Assembly (NCBI GenBank): GCA_010015675.1
Contig: ML977052.1
Span: 1-27,996 of the forward strand
Length of the DNA: 27,996 nucleotides
Reading direction: 5' to 3'
Origin: Byssothecium circinans
Taxonomy: Eukaryota; Ascomycota; Dothideomycetes; Pleosporales; Massarinaceae
The position numbers and the translations under genes were made by a program. The notes under the pieces were generated by a model, which was given only the letters and a program-made list of their open reading frames with translations, was not told the DNA's origin and did not search any database. Positions 1 through 9,680 of this stretch are shown here, in pieces; within the stretch, counting starts at the first letter, position 1, and each line of letters opens with the position of its first letter.

Positions 1-1503
1 CGCTTGCGTGTTTTTCACTTAGTTACTACTGCAAGTTGCTGTTTAAGCTCTTCAATGCGCGCCTTCATTAGCGCGCTACCATGCAGCATCAACTCAGCGC
101 CTTTGACGAGCTGCGAAAGCCTACCCTGAGCCGTCCGTAGTGACCGAGTAATAGAATCACGTACTAGCTTTGACTGTAAGCTAAATTCGCGTGTATTACT
201 TGGTGTTCTTAATTGCCACGGCGTCTCTAGTGGTGTGGGTCCTAGTGGGGTGCGTATACGCACATCAAGGTAATTAAGCACTACCTGCGCGTTTAGAGGG
301 ACTAGCCCTGTTGCCTTAAAGGCCTTTTGACAGTTCTGAACCATAAATACGCTTGAAAACGCGTCTTTAAAGGCTGGTAGGAACGCTTCCTTATTGACAT
401 AAAAGACGTGTTGGCGCGCTAAGTTCCAAATAGTCTTAGAGTACTTGCGCTTAAGCGGCGAGAATAACACTACATCAAGCGGCTGAAGGATGTGTGACGA
501 GTACGCTAGCATACAGAGCGTAAGGATCTTATTATCGTGGCAATAATCCTTGAAATCCTGATTTAGGTGGCTTTCATGGCCATCTAAAATCAGCAACTAA
601 TAGACGCTAACAGTTCTCGCCTTTATATGCTCATCAAAGTGCTTCAACCACGTGAGACTAAGCTTATTGGTTGTCCATCCATTCTCTGAGACTAAGAGCT
701 TCTAATTGCGTGGTATATTGGCTTCCTAGTACTATAAAGAGATGTGGACGCGTCCTTTGTATATAATAAATAGTGGGGTGAATGTACCATTTAAATATAT
801 ACTTTAGATATCTGTTACCCACTCCTTATCGCTTGGCTGAACTGTTGTAGGCCTTTCTCGCTTCTCTGAGCTAGTAACCACTTTCATAGAGCTAATAACA
901 CCCATCTGAAAGCTAGTCTCGTCGAAGTTATGTATATCATTATCGTGTACGCCGTACTTTACTTTAGTATCCTATATAAGCTTAAACCACGCGCTAACTA
1001 CCTTAGGATCTTCCTGCAGTGCCCTCTAACGGTCCTTTGAACAGTTCCAAACCGTTCGTAACTATTCTAAACAGTTCACAAACCGTTCTACTTAGTTGAT
1101 GCCTACTTTCTCACCACCCCGCTCGCGCAGTAGTTTATTCGCTATATCCAACACTTCGTCCAACGTAGGCGCGAATCCTCGCGAATCAAGGTTGAGGATG
1201 TATAGGATAAGTGTTTCCTGCTTAGTCAAGGACAGTTTTGAACAGTTTAGTACCGTTTCTGGTCGAAACGGTATTCCTTTAGCGCGTTCAGTAAGGACGC
1301 GAGGCTTAACGTTAAAGGCCTCAGCAGCGCTTCAATAGCTTTAGAATTGGCCTCTATTATATGCGCTAAGGGCAAGCTATAGTCTACCTTCGTGTTAGAG
1401 TCGTTCAGACCTTTATTATTAAGGCATTTTCGTGTTAAAGATAGAGTTAGTGTTGCTAAGGAATCATGAGCGGTTTAGTAGTGTGGGCGGTTTAGTAGTG
1501 CTT
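1..1503 (-). mobile_element. Decayed pogo/Fot1-type DNA transposon (3' end outside window)
   Basis: The transposase relic at 15-1420 fills this block. At its upstream edge the motif GCGGTTTAGTAGTG occurs twice (1470-1483 and 1487-1500), directly followed by CTTTACGTTA. That is the expected place for subterminal repeats and the terminal inverted repeat of a TA-targeting pogo element. The other end lies before position 1, so neither full TIR matching nor the target-site duplication can be confirmed. The element abuts the truncated 3' end of the OrsD-like relic at about 1530, suggesting insertion into that older relic. Confidence 0.6.
15..1420 (-). pseudogene. Pogo-type DDE transposase, nonsense-riddled
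   Basis: Read on the minus strand, one frame gives a fungal pogo transposase. A helix-turn-helix-like N-terminal part lies near 1330-1100. Next comes the first catalytic aspartate in NFDETSFQMGV (about 925-890), with SSEKRERPTTVQPSDKEW after it. The second aspartate is in LLILDGHESHL (595-560) and the third in LQPLDVVLFSPLK (485-445), a DDD-type DDE_1 core. The last open segment, 596 to 15, encodes 193 residues and ends in TGA. Upstream, the frame is interrupted by about ten stops, nearly all TAG where related proteins have Q or W, plus a one-base shift near 1335. No catalytically competent protein can be made. The N-terminal start cannot be fixed. The pattern fits RIP-like C-to-T decay. Confidence 0.75.
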
Positions 1504-1529
1504 TACGTTACCTTTTTTTTACTTACCTT

Positions 1530-3235
1530 TACTACCTAGAATAGCTCCTCCCACAGCATCTACTCAGCTTCAGCCACCATGTCCTAAGCCATCTTGCGGA
1601 AATGGCTGATGTAGATCAGTCAGCCGTTTAAGTAGAAGATCCTCTTATCCTTTAACTAGTACGCATTACCTAAGTTGCTAGCCGTCATCGCAACGTACTT
1701 ACCATACGCTAGCAAGCTGATCGCCTTACTTATTAGACTATATGAGCCGTCGGCTAGATACTTCTCTCTCACATGCAAGAAGAGTTCCCAGTCCTCATCC
1801 GTCTGCTCGTCACGGCACGCCGCTGGAAGCAGTTTCTCTACAGTAAGCACCCTTATGCAGTATACCATGCCGGCGAGTATGTACGAGTAGTTCTTTGCCG
1901 TGCGCAAGTGATTCACCTCGGCGTCAATGCCTAACACGGCGAGAAAGTGAATGAGTCCGCTGCTGAACGGCCGATCACCCATAGACTTGAAGATGAATGA
2001 TGCAAGTGTGGTGAGCAATGCCTCTAGCCAGGATTCCTAATCATTGTCATTGTCGTCATTATCCTTAAGCATCTCCTACAGCGCTACCGCCAGCTCCTTC
2101 TAACAGCCCTTCTAGCAGAACAGCTCGCGCGCATCTTTCATAAGATCCATCTCTTCTGTGCGTCCGCTTTAACGGTGGGGGCGGCTATCCCTATCACCAT
2201 CACTATTACTTCCGCCACTGCTACTCCTGGAGCTCTGATTACCTAAGACGTCCTCTTTATCCGCCTGCTCGCCGTCTACGTCGCTGTTGCTGTCCTCACC
2301 GCGGCCGCTTCATTCTATCCTCGCCTGCTCGTCAGCCACGATGCGCAGAAAGTAGCAGACGAACTTAACCATGTAGCTGGCGTAGCGGGCCTAACTCTCT
2401 AGGTTCTGCAGTTGGGCCATTGGCCGTTGATTGACCTCCTGCTGCTTCATACTCTAGAGCCACCGTCTTATTTCCCGTGTGAGCGTCTACAGCCTGACCA
2501 CGCTCCTCTCCACCAGTAGCTTAACTAGCTTCGCGGCGCGCTGCAGCCTCACTTCACCCTAATTGGGCAGTCAGATCTAATGTGTAAGATGCGCTAGATT
2601 CTGCTTCGCGAGATGCTCCAGCCATCCCGTCCGCTTGAACTAGCTAGTCTTGTTGGTCTTCGCGGCCTCTGCGTCCATCACCTGCGCCTCCTCTTCATGC
2701 GCCTGCGTTGTTACCTCCCATTCGGCCAGCCTTGCACGGACGACGTCGGCCGCCTCTCAGGGGACGGACGACGCGCTGTTGTTGACTGCTGCGTTGACGA
2801 CGAAATATCGCCGCTGCCCGCGAGCCTGGAAGAACGTCTGCACCTTGACTTTTTAGAAAAGCGTGCTTGTATCACCCCTCTATAGTAACCCGTGCTCACC
2901 CTTGCAGTGCTTCCGTAGCCTATCTAGATTGATCGTGATAAAGTTGCAATCTTCCTCAGCACATTGAAGCCTATTGAGTGGCTCTCCTAGCTCCTTGATT
3001 AGCAGACCCAGCGGCGGTGGCAGGTTAACGTCCTTAGGCTTCTTAATCTACTAGTACCTATAGTACTCTACGATCCTCTCCCTCTCTTTGCTTACTACGG
3101 CGTGATGGTTACGCAGATGCGTGTTTAGATTCTGTACACCAGTAGCATGCTCCTTGCAGACAAGCACCTTATACTCGCGAAGATACTGAAAGTTTTCTTC
3201 CATCTTCTTAAACGATAGCGGTGATCGGGTTCGGC
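1530..3235 (-). pseudogene. OrsD/DUF3505-like zinc-finger gene relic, copy 1 (C-terminus truncated)
   Basis: On the minus strand a frame begins near ATG 3202 (MEENFQYLREYKVLVCKEH). It continues through C2H2-like elements (C..H with HLRNHHAVVSKERE, then LQCAEEDCNF with HCKGEHGLL) and KVKVQTFFQARGQRRYF. This arrangement is typical of fungal OrsD-like DUF3505 proteins. Downstream are a basic/helical middle region (REIRRWL, FVCYFLRIVADEQARIE), an acidic linker, and a 120-residue open segment at 2018-1656 (FLAVLGIDAEV, YGKYVAMTASN). After further stops it ends at MLWEELF near 1535. The frame is otherwise continuous but has more than a dozen stops, mostly TAG at expected Q or W positions. The family often carries helicase-like regions further on; none is present here because the relic stops at the pogo element. 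Family assignment is from recognised motifs, not a search. Confidence 0.6.
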
Positions 3236-3385
3236 TGCCATTTCTCCTGCGGCGGGTTGCGCTTGGTTGTGGTGATGTTACTGCGGGCGACCGTACATTC
3301 TAGCAGAACTCCATTGCTGCAAGAGTCTACCCTCACCTTGACCGTCACTAACGCAAAAGGTGAAGCTGCAAGATGGGGGATTAGT
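2045..3385 (+). repeat. Direct repeat, copy 1 (less mutated)
   Basis: This stretch aligns base for base over most of its length with 4955-6297, with only small indels. Shared anchors include CTCCTTCTAAC, TAGATCTAATGTG, TGCTTGTATCACCC and CGTAGCCTATCTAGATT. Differences are overwhelmingly C in copy 1 against T in copy 2, or G against A. The repeat covers most of the OrsD-like relic. Strand is nominal. Confidence 0.8.
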
Positions 3386-3439
3386 GCTCCTAATGCTGCT
3401 GAGTAATAGCTATATACAAAATTAGCTGGGAGAACGTGT

Positions 3440-4255
3440 CGCTGTGGAATGGATTAGCCCTCCCGTTCCCACGGATTATCCCTATCCGCGCCCCGGATTT
3501 AAGCTAGCAACCCTGACGCTAGACCTGTTCCGCCACGGATTAGGCATAATCCGTCGCGTCCTCTCGGTTAGGCATAATCTATCACATCCTATTAGTTAGG
3601 TAGCTAGGTTAATCATGTCTTATAAGTCTTCTAGCTTATTATAATGGATTATGCTATCCTTAACTATTTCTTTTAACCTATTATAGAAGGCTATACGCAA
3701 TAGCGTATCATCCTAATTAATCTTTAACTATAGTTATTTAAACTCTATTATATACCTAGCGACTAACTTATCCTCCTAGATCTAAGATATCTTTTACTCT
3801 ACCTAGGTCTCTTTATTAAGTTCTCTAAACACCTTCTAAATCTTATCCTTAAATGCTATCTAGCTCTTAAAGATAGTCTTTATGTCATCTTTATAATACC
3901 TTATCTTATTTATAAGATAGTTGTCTATGAAGGGTTGCATCCACGTGGCTACCTTATCCTTTAGGTGCATGCTAGCCGTGAGGATTTTATCTAAATCCTC
4001 TATTAGGGCATTGAATTGACAGTATAAATCTATGTTAGTAAGGAATAGCTTTAGGCTATCTTATCCTTAATCATACTTCTCTAGCGCCATAATCTTTCTA
4101 TAGGGTATAGTGTCTTTAGCCTAGAGTTAAGTAATTGCTTATATTAATCTATTAATCTATTTAGCCTATTACTATAACTAGTTAGCCTAGTTAGCTATTA
4201 CTAATGCTAGACTTAAAGTAGGTGTATTAATACTACTAGTAGTAGTATATAGGGT
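3440..4255 (-). pseudogene. Ty3/gypsy-type retrotransposon gag relic
   Basis: Reading the minus strand downward from about 4255 gives a glutamine-rich coiled-coil-like N-terminus in which many Q codons are now TAG or TAA (ALVIAN*AN*L***AK). Next come KLFLTNIDLYCQFNALIED, ASMHLKDKVATWMQPFID, TIFKS*IAFKDKI, ARYIIEFK, DDTLLRIAFYNRLKE and finally NPWRNRSS. This order matches the retrotransposon gag domain (Retrotrans_gag family) of fungal Ty3/gypsy elements. No zinc knuckle, protease, reverse transcriptase or integrase follows, so the element is truncated. The upstream two thirds is heavily AT-converted, while the last 120 bp (3440-3560) remains GC-rich. The homology call rests on several ordered motifs. 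Confidence 0.65.
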
Positions 4256-4950
4256 AGCAGGAGCTACTATTACGTATATTTAGGTTCTTGAACCTATAGG
4301 TAGTTAAAGTGTTACTAAGAGGTATACTAGCCTAGCCTAATCCATATAAGAGGAGGAAGGTTAGTATATAATATATACGTTAGGTAGTATACTTTAGTAG
4401 TTTAAAAGGTAAACGTGTAAAAGTAACTAATTCTATAACTAACTATAGAATAACTAAGTATTAATCTAGGTAAGAGATAAACTATTAAGAGTTAACTATA
4501 AAGAATTAGAATTAGGAAGATAAAGGAAATCTATCTAGTCTTTATACTACTTATTCTATTCCTTCGCTAAGTCCTTAATCCTACCTAGAACCTCTGCTCC
4601 TTCTACTCCTAGGATCTCTTTGCAATCCTAGGATCTATAGGATCTTTTAGTCTTAGTAGGATCATATTTACGTGACTAGCGCCTTAACCCTATCCTGCGC
4701 CCTACTATCTGATACTTTCCCTAAGCGTATTATTCCTCCGTGGCTGCACTTATACATTGTCTTATAATAGCTAGATTTGCCGTGTCGCGTTATACTAGGC
4801 TATAAAATTATAGCCTTAGCTTCCGTTATTTTAGACCCTATCTAGTTTTTTGAAGTTTGTAAATCAGATAGGCCCCTATATTTTAGCGCGCATAGTGCAC
4901 CTAAAAACTAGATAGAGTCTATCTAATTTTCCTATTATATGATAGGTTTT
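4256..4950. other. AT-rich stretch upstream of gag; LTR/leader candidate, no gene seen
   Basis: No reading frame with recognisable homology was found. Because it lies just upstream of the gag relic it may be leader and LTR sequence of the same retrotransposon, but no TG..CA ends, primer binding site or second LTR could be identified. It contains AGGTTCTTGAACCT near 4280 (6-bp arms) and the larger inverted repeat at 4833-4920. Confidence 0.3.
4833..4920. repeat. 18-bp inverted repeat pair with 52-bp spacer
   Basis: Left arm 4833-4850 (AGACCCTATCTAGTTTTT) and right arm 4903-4920 (AAAAACTAGATAGAGTCT) are reverse complements except for one C/T-type difference. They enclose a 52-bp spacer that is less AT-rich than its surroundings. 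The unit lies just before the point where the second OrsD-like copy begins. It may be a small MITE or an element terminus. Confidence 0.6.
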
Positions 4951-4954
4951 TAAC

Positions 4955-6297
4955 TATTATTATTATTATTATTTAGCATCTCTTATAACGCTACTACTAG
5001 CTCCTTCTAACTACCCTTCTAGTAGAATAGCTTATATATATCTTTTATAAAATCTATCTCTTCTATGCGTTCACTTTAATAGCGCGGGTGGCTATCTTTA
5101 TTACTATTATTATTACTTCTGCTACTAGCTACTACTACTTCTAGAACTTTAATTATCTAAGATATTATCTTTATTAGCCTGCTTACTATCTACGTTACTA
5201 TTGCTATTCTTGCTATAGCTGCTTTATTTTATCCTCGCCTGCTTATTAGCTATGATGCATAGAAAGTAGCAAATAAACTTAACTATATAGCTAGCGTAGC
5301 ATGCTTAACTCTTTAAGTTCTATAGTTAAGCTATTAGCTATTAATTAACCTTCTACTACTTTGTACTCTAGAGCTACTATCTTATTTCTTATATAAGCGT
5401 TAATAGCCTAACTATGCTCCTTTCTACTAGTAGCTTAACTAGCTTTACGGCGCGCTATAGCTTTACTTTACCTTAATTAGGTAGTTAGATCTAATGTGCA
5501 AGATGCGTTAGATTCTACTTTATAAGATACTTTAGCTATCCTATCTACTTAAACTAGCTAGTCTTGTTAGTCTTTACAGCCTTTGCATTTATAACCTATG
5601 CTTCCTTTTTATACGCCTGCGTTATTACCTCTTATTTAGCTAGCCTTGCACGGATAATGTTAGCTACCTTATAGGGGATAAATAACGCGCTATTATAGAC
5701 TACTACCTTAATAATAAAATATTACTACTACCTACTAGCTTAGAAGAACGTCTACACTTTAACTTTTTAAAAAAGCCTGCTTGTATCACCCTTTTATAGT
5801 AATCTGTGCTTGCTCTTGCAGTACTTTCGTAGCCTATCTAGATTAATTATAATAAAGTTATAATTTTCTCTAGTATATTAAAGTCTATTAAGTAGCTCTC
5901 CTAGCTCCTTAGTTAGTGGACCTAGTAGTAGTAGTAGTTTAACGTCTTTAAGCTTTTTAATCTACTAGTACCTATAGTACTCTATAATTCTCTCCCTTTC
6001 TTTGCTTACTATAGCATAATAATTATATAGATGCGCGTTTAGATTCTATATACTAGTAGCATGCTCCCTATAGATAAGTGCCTTATACTTACGAAGATAC
6101 TAAAAGCTTTATTCTATATTTTTAAATAATAGTAGTAATTAGGTTTAGCTGCTATTTTTCTTATAGTAGGTTGCGCTTAGTTATATTAATATTACTATAA
6201 GTAACTATACATCTTAGTAGAACTCTATTACTACTAGAGTCTACTTTTACCTTAACTACTACTAATATAAAAAGTAAAGCTATAAAGTAGGGGATTA
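4955..6297 (-). pseudogene. OrsD/DUF3505-like relic, copy 2 (severely RIP-like mutated)
   Basis: This is the second copy of the 2045-3385 repeat in the same orientation, about 2.9 kb away. Colinear identity is clear, but CAG has become TAG, CGCGCG has become TATATA, and most CpA and CpG steps are lost. Virtually no open frame remains. The part matching the 120-residue C-terminal segment of copy 1 (1656-2018) is absent, so this copy is truncated near the acidic linker. At the other end similarity stops just after GGGGATTA (about 6297 here, about 3385 in copy 1), which may mark the original element or gene boundary. Confidence 0.7.
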
Positions 6298-7150
6298 ATA
6301 GGTAGCTAAGTAGAGTAGCTAGCTATTATAAAAAACTTTACTCTAGCTATTCTTTAAAAAACTACCTTTTAATTCTACTACTACTATATAATAACTATAC
6401 GTTATACTAATTTAGCGATAGTTTTATATAGAGAGCGCATATAAATCATAGCTAGCGTAAAAAAGGACAGGTGCAAAGTATTAATAAGTAGCTAAGGGTA
6501 TAAAATTAGTACTACTTTTAGTAAGGTATAATAGTACTAGCTAAAGTTACTCTTAAAGGTAACTTTAGTTTAGATTATTTTTATTTTCCCTACTAGCTAA
6601 AGTCACCCTTAGGGGTAACTTTAGTTAACTCTAACCTTATTACTTATATATTATTTTCTCTATAGTATACTAAGTTTTCTTAATTTAATAACTACTTAAC
6701 TACCTAAGAGCATTAGGATGAGTTTTGTAAAGCTTTAAAGGAGGCATGGTAGAGAATACTAAGTACGCTTATTAAGCAACTTATCCTTAGCATGCCCTAT
6801 TAAATCGCGGCCTATAGGTGGGCAAGAGGCTATTAAATAAAATACTAAGTATTTATCTACTACTACACTAAATATAGCACTTATATACAATTGCGCTCTA
6901 TATATATAGCCTCAATTTAGTTAGGTGTTAGGTCGCATTTTAGTGATTCTCGCTTAGCGGGGAAAGAACTTTTGACCTAGTACTATACTTTATATTATAG
7001 GTAGTTTAATAGTACTTTATATTATTATTAGATTAAGTAGAAAGGGTAGATAAAAAATTATCTTATATAGCTAGAGTAGCTACTTAGTAAGCAGCCTATG
7101 CTATTTTAGTAGAGAATACTTACAAATATTATAAATTCAATACCCTAGAA
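6298..7150. other. AT-rich RIP-like DNA, no gene
   Basis: Both strands are dense in stops, and TpA-rich words (TAGTA, CTATA, TAGCTA) dominate. No domain motif could be read. It contains the twin hairpin repeats at 6536-6626. Composition changes abruptly to roughly balanced GC at about 7150-7180, ahead of the first kinase gene. Confidence 0.6.
6536..6626. repeat. Two direct 35-bp repeats, each a hairpin
   Basis: Units at 6536-6570 and 6592-6626 both start ACTAGCTAAAGT and end GGTAACTTTAGTT. In the first unit CTAAAGTTAC and GTAACTTTAG are perfect 10-bp inverted arms; the second has a single C/T difference in one arm. They are separated by 21 bp. The pair may be termini of a small inverted-repeat element or a decayed local duplication. 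Confidence 0.6.
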
Positions 7151-7304
7151 AAAACAACGCTTAGCATCTATAATTAAGACACGCCCGTTCACCCTATCCG
7201 CGCCTGCAATTGCTCGCTGCACCCGGCTATAAGCATCTTTCTTTTGACGGCCTCATCACTCAACACCGGCATCAGATCTAGCGGGCACGCTCAAAATACC
7301 TCCG

Positions 7305-8720
7305 ATGGCACTGTCATTGAAATGGATGAGAGGAATCCTGCGCCGAGCTCCGTCAGCCCCTTTACGATTTCCCACGGCAGGTTTTGAAGTCATTCCCGCG
7401 ACGGAGTTATTAGAGGAAGAAATATTCGACGAATTCAAGACGGGAAACTACTACCCTGTCAATATTGGAAGCCTCTTTGCCTCCGATAAGTATCAAGTTG
7501 TCGGCAAGTTGGGGTTTGGGTCAACCTCGACGGTCTGGCTTGCCCGGAACCTTCAGTATGTTCTCTTTAAGCGATACTCGCGTAATGCTCCATCTCACAA
7601 AAGGGTAGGGAGCACGATTATGTCATCTTGAAAATCTTCACGCGGGATCATGGCGAGACATGTAGAAACGAGTTTCGGACCAACCAAGCCATCGATAGGG
7701 CGAACCCTTCCCACCCAGGACACCGGCATGTGAGAACCGCCCTGGACACGTTCATCATCGACCGGCCCGGAGGGGATCACCAGTGCCTCGTCCAAACGCC
7801 TATGTGGGATAGCTGGAAAGACCTGCTCCAGCGAAATCCGACGGGGCGTTTCACTGACGCACTACTCAAGGGCGGCCTACAGCACCTCCTCCGAGCCCTC
7901 GACTACTTGCACACTGAGTGCAAGCTCGTTCACACAGGTACGTTACTGATATCACCTACACAGCCTGGCTATGGCTCTAACATGGGAGGACAGACATCAA
8001 GGCCGACAATATCCTCCACGCGATTGTCGACCAGAGGATCATCGATGCCTTTGTCAAGGAGGAGATAGAAACGCCTTCGCCTCGCAAGTATGTCGACGGC
8101 ACCCCTGTCTACATGTCCCGGCGCTTCGGCTTGCCCGAGGACTTTGGCAGAATTGTGCTCAGCGACTTCGGGTCCGCCGTCAGAGGGGACGTGAAGCGCA
8201 ATCACGACGCGCAGCCGAATGTATACCGGTCCCCCGAAGTTATGATTAAGGCTGCGTGGAGCTATCCCATAGACATCTGGAACGTCGGGGCCATGATCTG
8301 GGACGTCTTTCAGGGCGGGCACTTGTTCCACGGTGAGGATCCGACCGGCAAGGGCTATACGACCCGCGCGCATCTCGCCGAAGTCATCGAGCTACTGGGA
8401 CCACCACCCTCGGATCTTCTCGAGCGCGGGGTCCGGAGCAAGGAGTTCTTTTCAGAAGGCGGTAAGTTGTGCTCAAGGGTTGCTTACCGACGCCAGAGGG
8501 AGCAGACGGGGCTAATTTTTCCGCAGGCCGATGGATTGCGGACATCCCGATTCGCCAGGGGAACAGTTTGAATATGGCCGAGCATTTCCTTACGGGGAGG
8601 AACAAGGTAATGTTCCTGGACTTCGTGAGGGGGATGCTGGCATGGCGACCTGAGGACCGCAAGACGGCGCGAGAGCTACTCGAGGACCCGTGGCTGAACA
8701 CCTGGGAAATATTTGATTAG
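7305..8720 (+). CDS. SRPK-like serine/threonine protein kinase 1 (4 exons, 413 aa)
   Basis: Predicted splice form: 7305-7555, 7609-7937, 7994-8461, 8527-8720. Introns are 53, 56 and 65 bp with GTATGT, GTACGT and GTAAGT donors; intron 2 has a CTAAC branch site. The spliced frame is open throughout and ends in TAG. Features in order: FPTAGFEVI leader, YYPVNIGSLF, glycine-rich loop LGFGSTSTVW (69-78), the ATP-binding lysine in VILKIF (K92), catalytic loop HTDIKADN (192-199), DFG in LSDFGSA (251-253), and YRSPEV in place of APE. PWSYS-type and RAHLAEVIELLGPPP motifs are typical of fungal SRPK-like kinases. Essential kinase residues are present. The long RS-protein spacer of canonical SRPKs is absent. 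Substrate unknown; members of this expanded fungal group are largely uncharacterised. It starts only about 150 bp from the RIP-like block. Homology confident; splice sites by eye. Confidence 0.85.
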
Positions 8721-9071
8721 ACTCATGTCTGGGCGGCGTTCGGGAGGTTCGCGTAGTTGCTCGTGGTGTTGACACCAGGAGGTTTCGTTGTATCGTTCGT
8801 AGGTAAGGTGGGTGGCGGGTAGTAATGGTGGAGAACTTCCGTAGATATTATACCATGGTAGTGTAATACGACTTGACCACTTAGTACCGTCAGCAACAAC
8901 AAGTATGGAGCCCGCAAGCTCCGCCGCCTAGCTCTAATCGACCATTCACGAGCGTCTCCACCTTGATCCAGCTCAACTCTGGACGGTTGATGACGGATGA
9001 GTTCTCTGCGCGTGCGCGAGACATGCTAGCTACATAATACATCTATCGCACCCAGCGCGTTATGTCGGTAG
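8721..9071. other. Gap between kinase 1 and the orphan frame; possible exon remnant
   Basis: No ATG-initiated gene is convincing. A plus-strand frame from about 8886 to 9043 is open (QQQQVWSPQAPPP, then SVSTLIQLNSGRLMTDEFS) and ends in TAA. It is not contiguous with the frame at 9072. It may be an upstream exon of that frame or a chance open stretch. Confidence 0.25.
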
Positions 9072-9560
9072 ACTGAAGGCCTAAGGCTGGTCTATAATGA
9101 ACAGACTAGCGACTGGCAAAGAGAAGCGCGTGCGGAAGTTGAGGATCAACATTTCCGAATCAACAGCTCAGCCGTGCCTACGGGCTCTATGCGTCTGCTC
9201 CTTTCGGACTTTTGCCCTGAGGGTACACTGACCGAAATTTACGATCAGACAATCAGCATCTCTCATGCGGAACTAGCTGGTATCCTGACAGAGGCCGAAG
9301 GAGAAGAAGCCATGGCTGAGGCGCCTTCTAGCTCTAATTCTTCCGAAGAGAATGTCCCCTTCGTGTCCAAGCGGAAGCGCCCGCTAACTCCGAAGCTTAC
9401 GTCGGAGGATGAGGCGGAGTTTGAACGGGCGGAAACTGCCACGACGAAGCGGAACTTGGAGGACGGTTCTTTCTCATCTGCTGATGCGGTGGACGCTGTG
9501 GTAGAGCGTGCCAAGAGAATCAAGACAAGGTCACAGCCAGACTCTGAGCCAAGTCCTTGA
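9072..9560 (+). CDS. Orphan coding-like frame, hypothetical, probably 5'-incomplete
   Basis: The plus-strand frame is open from just after a TAG at about 9070-9072 to TGA at 9558-9560. The first ATG is at 9189 (MRLLLSDFCPEGTLTEIYD), giving 124 residues. The in-frame sequence before it also looks coding (VYNEQTSDWQREARAEVED), so the real start may lie in an upstream exon, with the TAG as an intron acceptor. The C-terminal half is acidic and serine-rich with basic clusters KRKRPLTPK and RAKRIKTR that resemble nuclear localisation signals. No family was recognised. It lies between the two kinases on the same strand and could be a gene remnant. Confidence 0.4.
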   Translation, partial: TEGLRLVYNEQTSDWQREARAEVEDQHFRINSSAVPTGSMRLLLSDFCPEGTLTEIYDQTISISHAELAGILTEAEGEEAMAEAPSSSNSSEENVPFVSKRKRPLTPKLTSEDEAEFERAETATTKRNLEDGSFSSADAVDAVVERAKRIKTRSQPDSEPSP

Positions 9561-9680
9561 GGAGCATGCGCAGTGCGGGTGGTTTCGAGTCGTTACAGTA
9601 CTGCAAATGTAACAACCAGACCAACAAAATGTGTCTCAGCCTTCGTGAGAATGATTCTTAGCTGTTGAGAGTATAGCCAC

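Noticed and set aside
1096..1338. 80-codon plus-strand frame over the pogo N-terminus
   Set aside because: It is antisense to the clearly homologous transposase frame.
2613..2899. Overlapping short frames on both strands
   Set aside because: They are out-of-frame shadows of the OrsD-like relic, which accounts for the GC-rich coding-like composition.
15..6297. Possible reassigned or read-through TAG code, because so many frames are interrupted only by TAG
   Set aside because: The apparently intact kinase, HET, SIS and NACHT genes contain no internal TAG and three end in or near ordinary stops including TAG. The TAG-rich frames are all transposon or repeat relics where CAG/TGG-to-TAG mutation is the simpler cause.
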